Shown: positions 26,660 to 36,862 of the stretch, piece by piece | How the letters are laid out: every line of letters starts with the position of its first letter | Numbering within the stretch: the first letter of the stretch is position 1 | Origin: Bacteroidales bacterium | Lineage (GTDB): Bacteria; Bacteroidota; Bacteroidia; Bacteroidales; UBA932 | Direction: 5' to 3' | DNA: 64,000 nucleotides | NCBI GenBank assembly: GCA_017935505.1 | Contig: JAGBHM010000033.1 | Coordinates: 1-64,000, forward strand | The notes under the pieces: generated by a model | What the model was told of the DNA's origin: nothing | The model's database searches: none | Seen by the model: only the letters and a program-made list of their open reading frames with translations | Translations under genes and position numbers: made by a program

Positions 26660-29600
26660 ATGAAACAGGTCTTTCTAAAACCAATTTTGCTATTGGTGTC
26701 GATTTTCTTGTTCATGCAATCTGACTTGTATGCACAAGGTGGAACAACTGTCTCTGGTACCGTAGTTTCGGCAGAGGACGGTTCTCCAATCCCTTATGCC
26801 AGTGTTGTGGCAACAGGTACTACAACCATGACTATGACATTGGATGACGGTTCTTTTGTCTTGAAAGTTCCGGAAGGTTCGGTGACTCTCACTGTGAGCT
26901 CTTTCGGCTACAAGACTGTGGAAATCCCTGTGTCATCACAGAAGATGACAATCAGAATGGGAGTTGAGAGTGAAAATCTCGATGCTGTTATGATTGTTGC
27001 TTATGGTACTGCAAAAAAAGGTACCTATACAGGTTCTGCATCGGTAGTTGATTCTGATGTGCTTGCAGCCAAACCTCTTACGCATGTGGCTCAGGCTCTT
27101 ACAGGTACTACAGCCGGTATGCAGGTAGGTACATCAAACGGACAGCCGGGCTCTGATCCTACAATCAGAATCAGAGGTTTGGGCTCATTCAATGCCAGCA
27201 ACAGCCCTCTCATAGTATTGGACGGTATGCCTTATGATAATGCAATTTCAAGTATCAATCCGGAGGACATTGACAATATCACAGTATTGAAGGATGCCTC
27301 TTCTACCGCATTGTACGGTGCCCGTGCTGCAAATGGTGTTCTGCTCATAAATACAAAGAGAGGTAAGAAGGGAAAAATTACTGTAGGTGCAAAATATAAT
27401 CTAGGACTTACAACCCGACAGACTGACGATTATGAGAGGTTGGGCACAGCTGATTATATGGAGGCTTACTGGGAGGCTTTCAGAAATAAGATGGTTTATG
27501 AAAACAAGTATACAATGGAGAAAGCCAATGCAGAGGCAGCATCTTCACTACTTGCCGGTATGAGCTACAATCCATGGGGACTGGAGCCTGAGCAACTGTT
27601 TGATGCAAATGGCAAGTTCAACAGAGATGCAAAGATGATGTGGGCCGATGACATCAATTGGGAAGACGCTCTTATAAGAGTTGGTCTGCGACATGATGCC
27701 AGTTTGAATATCAGTGGAGCAAGCAATACCACAGACTACTATGCTTCTGTCGGATATACAAAGGATGACGGTTACATTATCGGTTCTGAATATAAACGTT
27801 ATTCGGCAAAGGCAAATGTGAATTCACAAATTACAAAATGGCTGAAGGTGGGAACAAACCTCTCTGCTGCCATGGCCGAGTCGAACGGTAATCAGAATGA
27901 AACAGAGGGTGCAATTGCCAATCCTTTCCGCTTTTTGAGAAATGTTTCCGATATCTATCCAATCCACTTGCACAATCCTGAAACAGGTGAGTATATTCTT
28001 GATGCCGACGGTAATAAATTGTATGATTTCGGTAACGGATATACATCGGCGGATGGTTCGATATCTGTTCCTAAACGTGAGTTCCTCTCAAACAGCAACC
28101 CTGCAAAAGAGTTGTTGCACCGTTATGACGGTTACAGCAGAACTACTATAAATGTTAAGACATACGCGGAGATTACATTCCTGAAGGATTTCAAGTTTGC
28201 AGTGAATGTAGGTTTGGGTTCAAACCTCTACAAAGGATGGAGTGGAGACTATGTGATTCCTGAGAAAGGAAATGCAGGATCAACAAGCAAATCAAGGTCA
28301 AATACTGTAACATGGACCATCAACCAGATGCTCTCTTACAGCAAAAATATAGGCAAACACCATGTTGATGCAATGGTCGGCCATGAGAGCTATGATTATA
28401 CCTACGATTACCTACAGGCAAAAATGAAGGGTACAATCATGCCTGGCGATAACTTTGAATTCGGAAACTTTACAGAGGTGAGCGGTACTCCTAGTGCCTA
28501 TACCAATGAGTATAAAGTAGAGGGTTATCTGTCGAGGATTAATTATGATTATGATGGAAAATACTTTGCATCAGCATCGTTCAGAAGAGATGGCTCTTCA
28601 CGTTTTGCAAAAGAGTCGAGATGGGGTAACTTCTGGTCGGTAGGAGCCGGTTGGCGTATTGATCTGGAGAACTTCATGAAAGATGCAAAATGGGTGAATA
28701 TGCTGAAACTTAGAGCATCTTACGGTGTAATCGGTAATGATGACCTCGACAGCTATTATCCTTGGAGAGCCGTATACGCCCTATACAGACACGGAAACGA
28801 GGGAGGATACAGGATATCAACACTCGGGAACAGGGATTTGACATGGGAGACCTCTAGAAATCTGGACATTGGAGTTGAATTCACCTTGTTCAATTCTAGA
28901 CTGGACGGTACTGTTGAGTTTTTCAACAGAGAGTCAAGCGACCTGCTCTTCTCAATATCAAAAGCTCCTTCAGTCGGAATCTCTGATCAGGATGTAAATG
29001 CCGGTACAATGCGCAATAGAGGCATTGAGCTCTCTTTGAACGGTACTGTATTGCGAAACAAGAACTGGAAATGGGACATTAATCTAAATGCAACATTCCT
29101 CAAGAACAAGATTGTGGATCTTCCTATGGATCCATACAAGAGCGGTCTGTATTACATCATGCCTGGCAAATCGAGATATGAGTTCTACTTGAAACAGTGG
29201 GGCGGTGTAAATCCTGATACCGGATACAACCTCTTTGAGGCGGACCTTGATGCCGGTTATGAGTTTGAGGAGAATGAGTTGATCTACAAGGGTGATGTTG
29301 CCTATACCGAAAATATAGAGCATGCAAGGTATGAGTTCAGCGGATCACCGCTTCCTAAGGTAAACGGCGGTTTTGGAACCAACCTTTCATGGAAAAACTG
29401 GGATCTCGGTGTAAGCTTCTATTATCAGTTGGGCGGAAAATATTATGATACAGCATATTCTGAGTTGATGTCACTCTCTGAGTCTTATGGAAAGATTCAT
29501 GTTGATATGATCAACAGATGGCAAGAGCCTGGTGATATTACAAATGTTGCAAAAATAACATCAGGAACCGACAAGAAGAATGTTTCGGCAGGATCATCCA

Positions 29601-29851
29601 CCCGTTGGCTATGTTCTGCAAATATGTTGGAGATTACAAACATCAATTTGACATACAATGTTCCTAAAAAGATATTGAGTCATTTGAATATTGCTTCAGC
29701 CAAAGTATATTTCTCTGCTGCCAATCCATTCATGTGGGCAGAGAGGGTAGGTATGTATCCTCGTAGAAATATGCATTCAGGAAATATTACAAACTCCGAT
29801 GTATACCATCCTTCGAGAACATTCTCGTTTGGAGTAAACTTTACATTCTAA
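26660..29851 (+). CDS. SusC/RagA family TonB-dependent transporter (pair B)
   Basis: This outer-membrane transporter is 1063 residues. It has a signal peptide ending near DLYAQ (about 26), a carboxypeptidase-regulatory-like domain (about 30-105), a plug with GQPGSDPTIRIRGLGS and LKDASSTALYGARAANGV, and a barrel ending FGVNFTF. No STN domain is present. It is very similar along its whole length to pair C (31895-35095), for example in SAEDGSPIPYASVVATGT, and clearly more distant from pair A. Its SusD follows after 23 nt. Substrate is unknown; downstream peptidases point to peptides. Confidence 0.93.
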   Translation: MKQVFLKPILLLVSIFLFMQSDLYAQGGTTVSGTVVSAEDGSPIPYASVVATGTTTMTMTLDDGSFVLKVPEGSVTLTVSSFGYKTVEIPVSSQKMTIRMGVESENLDAVMIVAYGTAKKGTYTGSASVVDSDVLAAKPLTHVAQALTGTTAGMQVGTSNGQPGSDPTIRIRGLGSFNASNSPLIVLDGMPYDNAISSINPEDIDNITVLKDASSTALYGARAANGVLLINTKRGKKGKITVGAKYNLGLTTRQTDDYERLGTADYMEAYWEAFRNKMVYENKYTMEKANAEAASSLLAGMSYNPWGLEPEQLFDANGKFNRDAKMMWADDINWEDALIRVGLRHDASLNISGASNTTDYYASVGYTKDDGYIIGSEYKRYSAKANVNSQITKWLKVGTNLSAAMAESNGNQNETEGAIANPFRFLRNVSDIYPIHLHNPETGEYILDADGNKLYDFGNGYTSADGSISVPKREFLSNSNPAKELLHRYDGYSRTTINVKTYAEITFLKDFKFAVNVGLGSNLYKGWSGDYVIPEKGNAGSTSKSRSNTVTWTINQMLSYSKNIGKHHVDAMVGHESYDYTYDYLQAKMKGTIMPGDNFEFGNFTEVSGTPSAYTNEYKVEGYLSRINYDYDGKYFASASFRRDGSSRFAKESRWGNFWSVGAGWRIDLENFMKDAKWVNMLKLRASYGVIGNDDLDSYYPWRAVYALYRHGNEGGYRISTLGNRDLTWETSRNLDIGVEFTLFNSRLDGTVEFFNRESSDLLFSISKAPSVGISDQDVNAGTMRNRGIELSLNGTVLRNKNWKWDINLNATFLKNKIVDLPMDPYKSGLYYIMPGKSRYEFYLKQWGGVNPDTGYNLFEADLDAGYEFEENELIYKGDVAYTENIEHARYEFSGSPLPKVNGGFGTNLSWKNWDLGVSFYYQLGGKYYDTAYSELMSLSESYGKIHVDMINRWQEPGDITNVAKITSGTDKKNVSAGSSTRWLCSANMLEITNINLTYNVPKKILSHLNIASAKVYFSAANPFMWAERVGMYPRRNMHSGNITNSDVYHPSRTFSFGVNFTF

Positions 29852-29874
29852 ATGACCATTAAACGACAGATATT

Positions 29875-31497
29875 ATGAAACAATTATATACTTTTATATT
29901 AATACTTGCAGCCGGGATCTTTGTTTCATCTTGTGCTGAAGACTTCTTGGAGACGAAGTCAACAAGTGCCGTGGATCAGCTCGAAATGTTTACCACAACC
30001 GATAATGCCATGCTGGCATTGAACGGTATCCATAGAAAAATGTATACAGGTGGATCATATGCTCCACGTTCTGGTTGGGGTTCATATATGCAGTGGATGG
30101 ATTTTCTCGGAGAGGACCTTGTATATACCAAAGGTAACGCACAATGGAAAGGTGCTGTAAAATGGGATAACCACAGAAGTGCCACCAACTCTTTTATGGC
30201 TTGGCAATATGGAGTATTCTATGATATTATTGTGAATGCGAACTTCATCATCGAAAATATAGACAACGCCGAGGGACCGCAGGAGGATAAGGATCATATC
30301 AAAGGTCAGGCAATGGCATACAGGGCATTCAGCCACTTCTATCTTGTACAGCCTTGGGGCAAAAGATATGAGGCAGGTAAAGAGAATAAACAAGACGGAA
30401 TTGTACTCAAATTATCGACAAGCCTTGAAAACCAGCCTCGCTCAAGCGTAGAGGATGTTTATAAATCAATCAACAGCGACTTGGATTCTGCAATTATGCT
30501 TCTCGACAGAATCAGTATAAAGAGACCGGACATCACACATATAAATGTGCATGTTGCAAGATCATTGAAGGCGAGGGTACTCCTTACCCAGGGCAGATGG
30601 CTTGAGGCAGCAAAGATGGCAGAAGAGGTTATCAGCAAATCCGGTGCAAAATTGCAGGCCAATACATATGACTACAAACAGGGAAGAATGTGTGACGCTT
30701 CAAACACTGAGTGGATCTGGGCAAAAATAGGTTATCCTGAACTGGAGACAGGTACCCTTATCAATTTCTTCAGTTATATATCCAATACAAATGTGTCGTA
30801 TAACAGAAATACTCCAAGAGCAATCTATAATTTGCTATATGATAAAATCAGTGATACAGATGTGAGAAAGAGCATTTGGCTTCCTGATGCACCGCTTATG
30901 GACAAAACAGACATTGCAATACCACCTAACGGAAATATATTCAAATGGATGAGCCAGAAATTTATAGTGGACTCACCTTATTGGAATACAGCATCTTATG
31001 CTGGAAATCTATATACTGCAGACCTCGCCTATATCCGTTTGCCTGAGATTATGTTAATTGCAGCGGAGGCTTATGCAAGAGCCGGAGAGTATGCATTGGC
31101 GGCAGATGCCCTGTATCCTTTGGCAAAAATCAGAGACCCTCAGTATGAAAAATCTACAAAGACAGGAGAGGAGCTTATTGAAGAGATCATGATACAGCGT
31201 AGAGTTGAACTTTGGGGCGAAGGTTTCAGATTCTTGGATTTGAAACGTCTGAACCTTCCGTTGGACAGAGGTCCTAAACCAAGAGAGGGCTATAACCAGG
31301 GTGGTGCGAAGAACAACTGGAAAAATGGCAAAAATCCTACAAATCTTGATCCTGAAGCATCTAACTACAATATGTATGATGACCAGCCATTTGGTGAAAC
31401 ATACAGATATATTGAGGCAGGTGACAAGAGATGGGAGTTCCTTATTCCAAAAACAGAGCTCGACAGAAATCCATTGGCAACTCAGAATCCTGTTTAG
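29875..31497 (+). CDS. SusD/RagB family lipoprotein (pair B)
   Basis: This surface lipoprotein is 540 residues, with lipobox SSC at C20 followed by Ala-Glu-Asp, an acidic stretch that fits export to the cell surface. The C-terminal RRVELWGEGFRFLDLKRL and RGPKPREGYNQGG segments are typical. It has exactly the same length as the SusD of pair C and is its close paralogue. A terminator starts 36 nt after the stop codon, so pair B may be transcribed separately from pair C. Confidence 0.93.
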   Translation: MKQLYTFILILAAGIFVSSCAEDFLETKSTSAVDQLEMFTTTDNAMLALNGIHRKMYTGGSYAPRSGWGSYMQWMDFLGEDLVYTKGNAQWKGAVKWDNHRSATNSFMAWQYGVFYDIIVNANFIIENIDNAEGPQEDKDHIKGQAMAYRAFSHFYLVQPWGKRYEAGKENKQDGIVLKLSTSLENQPRSSVEDVYKSINSDLDSAIMLLDRISIKRPDITHINVHVARSLKARVLLTQGRWLEAAKMAEEVISKSGAKLQANTYDYKQGRMCDASNTEWIWAKIGYPELETGTLINFFSYISNTNVSYNRNTPRAIYNLLYDKISDTDVRKSIWLPDAPLMDKTDIAIPPNGNIFKWMSQKFIVDSPYWNTASYAGNLYTADLAYIRLPEIMLIAAEAYARAGEYALAADALYPLAKIRDPQYEKSTKTGEELIEEIMIQRRVELWGEGFRFLDLKRLNLPLDRGPKPREGYNQGGAKNNWKNGKNPTNLDPEASNYNMYDDQPFGETYRYIEAGDKRWEFLIPKTELDRNPLATQNPV

Positions 31498-31532
31498 TAT
31501 AATTATTTGAAATATAGTAATTTAAGTAGCAA

Positions 31533-31564
31533 AGAGGCCGACAGTTCCGTCGGTCTCTTTTTTT
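31533..31564 (+). terminator. Rho-independent terminator after SusD-B
   Basis: Arms 31533-31542 and 31549-31558 pair over 10 bp (one G-U) with a 6-nt loop, followed by an uninterrupted T run to 31564. Confidence 0.9.
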
Positions 31565-31613
31565 ATCTGCAGGCAAAAAAAATGTGGAGATAAAAAAGTT
31601 CGCAAAAAAAATA

Positions 31614-31621
31614 TATATTTG
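31614..31621 (+). promoter_or_regulatory. -7 box of the SusC-C operon
   Basis: TATATTTG is an exact TAnnTTTG match, 50 nt after the terminator. A clear TTG at -33 is not seen. The predicted leader to 31895 is about 268 nt. Confidence 0.6.
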
Positions 31622-31894
31622 CATAACATTGTAACCATTATTTATTGTAACCACTTGTAGCCACTATGTTCCACCGCTCCTTTTTTGCCCCGATTTACAT
31701 TCAGTTCTTCGCGATATCTTCTTGCAATTTTTCAGCGTTGCTCTGTGCGGCAACCGCGTCAATTATATCATTATACACGATATTTTCATAACGGGCCAGG
31801 GATTGTTTCCTGTGTCTGTTTTTTTTATTCCGACTATCTACTGCTCAATTCAGATAGAACACTATAACCATTTTATAAACTAATCAATATCACT
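31622..31894 (+). other. Long untranslated leader of SusC pair C with GTAACCA repeats
   Basis: No gene is supported here. The first transcribed bases carry ttgtaacca at 31629-31637 and 31645-31653 and ttgtagcca at 31655-31663. The following stretch (about 31670-31740) is rich in T and C. The leader is as long as those of pairs A and B but shows no obvious sequence match to them. Confidence 0.4.
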
Positions 31895-34800
31895 ATGAAA
31901 AGATTTTTTTCAAAACCAATTCTTTTATTAGGATTATTGTTGATGGCTGTGCAGGTTACATTGTATGCACAGAATGAGGTGACTGTAACAGGTGTTGTCA
32001 CCTCGGCCGAAGACGGTTCTCCTATTCCTTATGCAAGTGTTGTTGCTACGGGAACTCCAACTATGACAATGACATTGGATGACGGATCCTTTGTTCTTAA
32101 AATGCCGGATGGAGTTACAACAATCACAGTAAGTTCATTTGGATACAAGACTGTAGAACTTCCTGTTTCTACAACTAAAATGGCCATAAAACTTGCTACA
32201 GAGAGCGAAAATCTCGATGCTGTAATGATTGTGGCTTATGGTACAGCAAAGAAGGGTACCTATACAGGATCTGCAGCTGTGGTTGATTCAGAAGTGCTTA
32301 CAGCAAGACCTCTTTCTGAAGTTTCGCAGGCTCTTACCGGAACAACAGCAGGTGTGCAGGTTGGTACATCAAATGGTCAGCCAGGTTCTGCACCATCATT
32401 GAGAATACGTGGTTTGGGTTCATTCAATGCAAGTAATGATCCTCTTATCGTATTGGACGGTATGCCTTACGATAACTCTCTGTCGAGTATCAATCCTGAG
32501 GATATTGAGAGTATGACTGTATTGAAGGATGCCTCTTCTGCTGCCCTTTATGGTGCACGTGCTGCGAATGGTGTGATTCTGATTACAACCAAGAGAGGTA
32601 AAGAGGGTAAAATTATTGTAAGTGCTAAATATAATTTGGGACTTACAACAAGACAGACCCGTGACTATGAGACAATGGGTACTGCAGATTATATGGAAGG
32701 TTACTGGGATGCCAACAAAAATAACTTGGTTTTCCAAGGCTTTTCAGAGGCTGAGGCAAGTGCAAAAGCTGCAGCACAGTTGATGTCAGGTATGTCATAC
32801 AATGCATGGGGAATGACTACTGAGGAGTTGTTTGATGCAAATGGCAAGTTCAATAGAGATGCAAAGATTCTTTGGGCAGATGACCTTAATTGGAAAGATG
32901 CAATTGAGCAGGTTGGTATCAGACACGATGCTTCATTGAATATAAGTGGTGCAAATAAGACTACAGACTACTATACATCTATCGGTTATACAAAAGATAA
33001 CGGTTATGTTGTAGGTTCTGAATTCTCACGTTATTCTGCAAAGGCAAATGTCAATTCACAAATTACAAAATGGTTGAAAGTTGGTACAAACCTTTCAGCA
33101 GCAATGAGTGAATCGAACGGTAACCAGAACGAGAGTAGCGGAAACAACTCAAACCCATTCCGTTTCTTGAGATATGTGAGCAATATAGTTCCAATTCACC
33201 TTCATCATCCTGAGACAGGTGAGTATCTGTTGGATTCAGATGGCAATAGAATGTATGACTTCGGTTTGGGTTACACAACACCAGATGGTAGCGTAACAGT
33301 TCCTGTCCGTGATTACGTTTCTGGAAACAACCCTGCTATTGAGTTGAAAGACAGATATGACGGATACCGTAGAACAACCCTCAATGCAAAGGCTTATGCA
33401 GAGGTTACATTCCTTAAAGATTTCAAATTTGCAGTTAACGTAGGTGTTGGTGCAAATAGATATAAAGGCTGGAGCGGTGCTTATGTATATCCTGAGAAGG
33501 GTACTGCAGGATCTTCTACAAAATCTGCATCAAACACTACAACATGGACTATCAACCAGATTCTTTCATACAGCAAGAATATTGGCAAACACCATGTTGA
33601 TGTAATGGTAGGTCATGAGAGCTATGATTATTCATATGATTATCTGAGTGCCTCTATGAAGGGTCAGATTATGCCAGGTGACAACTTCGAGTTTGGAAAC
33701 TATACAGAGATAAGCGGTACTCCAAGTGCATATACAAATGAGTATAATGTAGAGGGATATCTGTCGAGACTTAATTATGATTATGATGGCAAATATTTTG
33801 CCTCAGCATCATTCAGAAGAGACGGATCATCAAGATTCTCACCAGATTCACGTTGGGGTAACTTCTGGTCTGTAGGTGCAGGTTGGAGAATTGACCTTGA
33901 GAACTTCATGAAAGATGTAAAATGGGTGAACATGTTGAAATTGAGAGCATCTTATGGTGTTATAGGTAATGACGACACCGATGGCTACTACCCATGGAGA
34001 GCTGTATACGCACTTGACAGAAATGGTGTTGAGCCTGGTTATCTGCAATCAACATTGGGAAATATTGATCTTACTTGGGAGACATCCAAGAACCTTGATG
34101 TTGCATTGGAGTTTACCTTGTTGAATTCAAGACTGAACGGTACAGTTGAGTTCTTCAACAGAGAGTCAAGCGACTTGTTGTTCGACATATCACTTCCACC
34201 TTCAATTGGTGTTGATTCACAGTTGAAAAATGCCGGTACAATGAGAAATAGAGGTATTGAGATTACATTGGACGGTACTATTTTGAACAAGAAAGACTGG
34301 AGATGGGATGTTAATGTAAACGCCACATTCCTGAAGAACAAAGTGGTTGAGTTGCCTATGGAGCCTTACAAGAGCAGTATGTACTTCATTATGCCGGGCC
34401 ATTCAAGATATGAGTTCTGGTTGAGACAATGGGCAGGTGTAAATCCTGAAACTGGTTATAACCTCTATGTTGCAGATATCGACAATCCTGATTATGAGTG
34501 GGAAGAGAACGAGCTTATATATAAAGGTGATGTTGCATATACAGAGGATGTTGAGCATGCAAAATATGATTGGAGCGGTGATGCAATGCCTGTTGTAACA
34601 GGTGGTTTCGGAACTAACCTTTCATGGAAAAACTGGGATTTGAATGTAATGTTCTATTATCAGTTGGGTGGAAAATATTATGATTCAACATATGCATCAT
34701 TGATGTCAACAGGATCAGGTTCGTTGTCATTCAGCAAATTGCATGTTGATTTGCTCAACAGATGGAAACAGCCTGGTGACAAGACAGATGTTGCAAAATT

Positions 34801-35095
34801 GACAAACGGAACAGATGAGACAAATATCAATGCAAGTTCATCTACCCGTTGGTTGGGCTCTTCAAATATGTTGGAGATAACCAGCATCAATCTTGGATAT
34901 AATGTTCCTGCCAAGATCTTGCGTCATATAAATGTGTCGAATGCCAAAATATATTTCTCGGCAAGCAATCCATTTATGTGGGCAGAGAGAGTGGGTATGT
35001 ATCCTCGTAGAAACTTTATGTCGGGATATGATGGAAATGCTGACATCTATCTTCCTTCAAGAACATTCTCATTTGGCTTGAACCTTACATTCTAA
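31895..35095 (+). CDS. SusC/RagA family TonB-dependent transporter (pair C)
   Basis: This outer-membrane transporter is 1066 residues and a tandem paralogue of pair B. It has the same layout: signal peptide to about TLYAQ (26), carboxypeptidase-regulatory-like domain, plug with GQPGSAPSLRIRGLGS and LKDASSAALYGARAANGV, then a barrel ending FGLNLTF. Differences from pair B are spread across the extracellular part of the barrel, as expected if the two bind related but distinct ligands. No STN domain is present. Its stop codon overlaps a spurious ATG at 35095; the SusD start is further on at 35122. Confidence 0.93.
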   Translation: MKRFFSKPILLLGLLLMAVQVTLYAQNEVTVTGVVTSAEDGSPIPYASVVATGTPTMTMTLDDGSFVLKMPDGVTTITVSSFGYKTVELPVSTTKMAIKLATESENLDAVMIVAYGTAKKGTYTGSAAVVDSEVLTARPLSEVSQALTGTTAGVQVGTSNGQPGSAPSLRIRGLGSFNASNDPLIVLDGMPYDNSLSSINPEDIESMTVLKDASSAALYGARAANGVILITTKRGKEGKIIVSAKYNLGLTTRQTRDYETMGTADYMEGYWDANKNNLVFQGFSEAEASAKAAAQLMSGMSYNAWGMTTEELFDANGKFNRDAKILWADDLNWKDAIEQVGIRHDASLNISGANKTTDYYTSIGYTKDNGYVVGSEFSRYSAKANVNSQITKWLKVGTNLSAAMSESNGNQNESSGNNSNPFRFLRYVSNIVPIHLHHPETGEYLLDSDGNRMYDFGLGYTTPDGSVTVPVRDYVSGNNPAIELKDRYDGYRRTTLNAKAYAEVTFLKDFKFAVNVGVGANRYKGWSGAYVYPEKGTAGSSTKSASNTTTWTINQILSYSKNIGKHHVDVMVGHESYDYSYDYLSASMKGQIMPGDNFEFGNYTEISGTPSAYTNEYNVEGYLSRLNYDYDGKYFASASFRRDGSSRFSPDSRWGNFWSVGAGWRIDLENFMKDVKWVNMLKLRASYGVIGNDDTDGYYPWRAVYALDRNGVEPGYLQSTLGNIDLTWETSKNLDVALEFTLLNSRLNGTVEFFNRESSDLLFDISLPPSIGVDSQLKNAGTMRNRGIEITLDGTILNKKDWRWDVNVNATFLKNKVVELPMEPYKSSMYFIMPGHSRYEFWLRQWAGVNPETGYNLYVADIDNPDYEWEENELIYKGDVAYTEDVEHAKYDWSGDAMPVVTGGFGTNLSWKNWDLNVMFYYQLGGKYYDSTYASLMSTGSGSLSFSKLHVDLLNRWKQPGDKTDVAKLTNGTDETNINASSSTRWLGSSNMLEITSINLGYNVPAKILRHINVSNAKIYFSASNPFMWAERVGMYPRRNFMSGYDGNADIYLPSRTFSFGLNLTF

Positions 35096-35121
35096 TGTGC
35101 AACTTAAAAATTAAAGAGAAT

Positions 35122-36744
35122 ATGAAACTAAAAAATATATTGGCAGCGCTTCTTGCCGCAAGTATTTTTGCAGCGTCTTGCAGCAGCGACTTCTTGGACA
35201 CAAAGTCTACGAGTGCTGTAGACCAGACAGAAATGTTTACAAATACAACCAATGCAATGATGGCATTGCAGGGTCTTCACAAATTGATGTACAAGCAGAG
35301 ATCTACCGCTCCTCAGATGGGTTACGGTGTATTTATGCTCTGGATGGACTTTATGGCTGAGGATTTGGTTTACACCAGATCAAATGCACAATGGGGTGGT
35401 GCTACAAAACTGACTCTGCACCATAACCCAACCTCTTCATATCTTAACCATATCTACGGATTCTTCTATGATATGATTGTGAATGCAAATATGTTGCTTG
35501 AGAATATCGACAACGCTGAGGGTCCTCAGGAAGAGAGGGATTATATTAAAGGACAGGCTTTGGTATATCGTGCCTACATGCACTTCTGTGCAGTTCAATT
35601 GTGGGGTAAACGCTATGCTGCAGGTGAGGATAATACCCAGGACGGTATCATTTTGAAACTCAGCACAAGCCTTGTGCCTGAGGCAAGATCTTCTGTTGAA
35701 ACTGTTTATGAAGCAATAAATAAAGACTTGGATGAGGCTATTGCACTTTTGGGCGGAATCAGTATTGAGCGTGCTGCAAAATATCATATTGATGTGCATG
35801 TTGCACGTGGTATCAAGGCGAGAGTTCTTTTGACTCAGGGACGTTGGAGTGAGGCTGCTACCATGGCTGAGAAGGTTATCTCAGAGTCTGGTGCAAAATT
35901 GCAGGCAAATACTTATGACCGTGTTGTAGGTAGAGGATGTAACGCTTCAAACACTGAGTGGATCTGGGCAAAAATAGGCCAGCCTACAGTTGAAACAGGT
36001 ACTTTGTGCCAGTTCTTCAGCTATGTATCGAACTCAAATGTATCATATAATAAAAATACTCCAAGAGCTATCTATAACTTGTTGTATGACAAAATCAGCG
36101 ATACAGACGTTAGAAAATCTCTCTGGTTGCCTGATGCACCAAGCATGAGTACCAAAGATATCGTTTATCCGCCAAGTGGCCGTATCTACAAATGGATGAG
36201 CCAGAAATATATTGTTGACGGTCTTGACAATACAAGCTCTTCATATGCAGGAAATGTCTACACAGCGGACCTTCCTTTCATGAGATTGCCTGAGATGATG
36301 CTTATTGCTGCTGAGTGTTATGCAAGAATGGGTCAGGATGACAAGGCTGCCACAGCATTGTATCCATTGGCTAGCATAAGAGACCCTCAGTATACAAAAT
36401 CTACAAACACCGGAGAGGCTCTTATTGAAGAGATCATGATCCAGCGCCGCGTTGAGCTTTGGTGCGAAGGTTTCCGTTTCCTCGATCTGAAACGTCTGAA
36501 TTTGCCTTTGGACAGAGGTCCTGCTCCAAGAGCCGGTTACAACCAGGGTGGTGCAGCCAACGGCTGGGGTACCAAGAAGACTCCTACCAACCTTGATCCG
36601 CTGGCTTCAAACTTCAATATGTATGAAGACCAGCCTATCGGAGAGGATGCAAGATACAGAGAGGCAGGTACAAACCACTGGCAGTTTGTCTTCCCTAAAA
36701 ATGAGGTTGACAGAAACCCATTGTTGGTTCAGAATCCATACTAA
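35122..36744 (+). CDS. SusD/RagB family lipoprotein (pair C)
   Basis: This surface lipoprotein is 540 residues from the ATG at 35122, which places the lipobox cysteine at C20 (AASC) followed by Ser-Ser-Asp. The in-frame ATG at 35095 overlaps the SusC stop and would put nine extra residues before the signal peptide, so it is rejected. It is a close paralogue of SusD-B, with shared RRVELWCEGFRFLDLKRL and RGPAPRAGYNQGG segments. It ends this pair; a terminator-promoter element separates it from the carboxypeptidase gene. Confidence 0.92.
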   Translation: MKLKNILAALLAASIFAASCSSDFLDTKSTSAVDQTEMFTNTTNAMMALQGLHKLMYKQRSTAPQMGYGVFMLWMDFMAEDLVYTRSNAQWGGATKLTLHHNPTSSYLNHIYGFFYDMIVNANMLLENIDNAEGPQEERDYIKGQALVYRAYMHFCAVQLWGKRYAAGEDNTQDGIILKLSTSLVPEARSSVETVYEAINKDLDEAIALLGGISIERAAKYHIDVHVARGIKARVLLTQGRWSEAATMAEKVISESGAKLQANTYDRVVGRGCNASNTEWIWAKIGQPTVETGTLCQFFSYVSNSNVSYNKNTPRAIYNLLYDKISDTDVRKSLWLPDAPSMSTKDIVYPPSGRIYKWMSQKYIVDGLDNTSSSYAGNVYTADLPFMRLPEMMLIAAECYARMGQDDKAATALYPLASIRDPQYTKSTNTGEALIEEIMIQRRVELWCEGFRFLDLKRLNLPLDRGPAPRAGYNQGGAANGWGTKKTPTNLDPLASNFNMYEDQPIGEDARYREAGTNHWQFVFPKNEVDRNPLLVQNPY

Positions 36745-36772
36745 TAGTGTAAAAATATACTATTTTTAATGA

Positions 36773-36814
36773 TTAAGGGGGAAGACAATTTTGTATTCCC
36801 TCTTAATTTTTTTT
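36773..36814 (+). terminator. Terminator after SusD-C
   Basis: Arms 36773-36783 and 36796-36806 pair over 11 bp (one G-U) with a 12-nt loop, followed by T36807-T36814. The loop contains the -33 box of the next promoter. Confidence 0.85.
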
Positions 36815-36821
36815 AACTTTA
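36790..36821 (+). promoter_or_regulatory. Promoter of the carboxypeptidase-Ntn hydrolase operon
   Basis: TTTG (36790-36793), a 20-nt spacer and TAACTTTA (36814-36821, last base off consensus) fit the Bacteroides pattern. The predicted leader to 36863 is about 36 nt. The element is nested in the preceding terminator. Confidence 0.55.
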
Positions 36822-36862
36822 GGGTCGGATAAATGTAATGTGTATTCTTAAAAACTATATTT

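Noticed and set aside
25941..26660. Riboswitch or T-box in the divergent SusC leaders
   Set aside because: No cobalamin, TPP, FMN, SAM or T-box core sequence could be recognised; only small unrelated hairpins are seen.
31685..31867. Short open frame in the leader of SusC-C as a leader peptide
   Set aside because: It has no ribosome-binding context or family resemblance and sits in a stretch whose composition is explained by a C/T-rich leader.
21068..36744. Classical polysaccharide utilisation locus
   Set aside because: There are SusCD pairs, but no glycoside hydrolase, polysaccharide lyase, sulfatase or hybrid two-component regulator lies beside them; the adjacent enzymes are peptide- or amide-directed.
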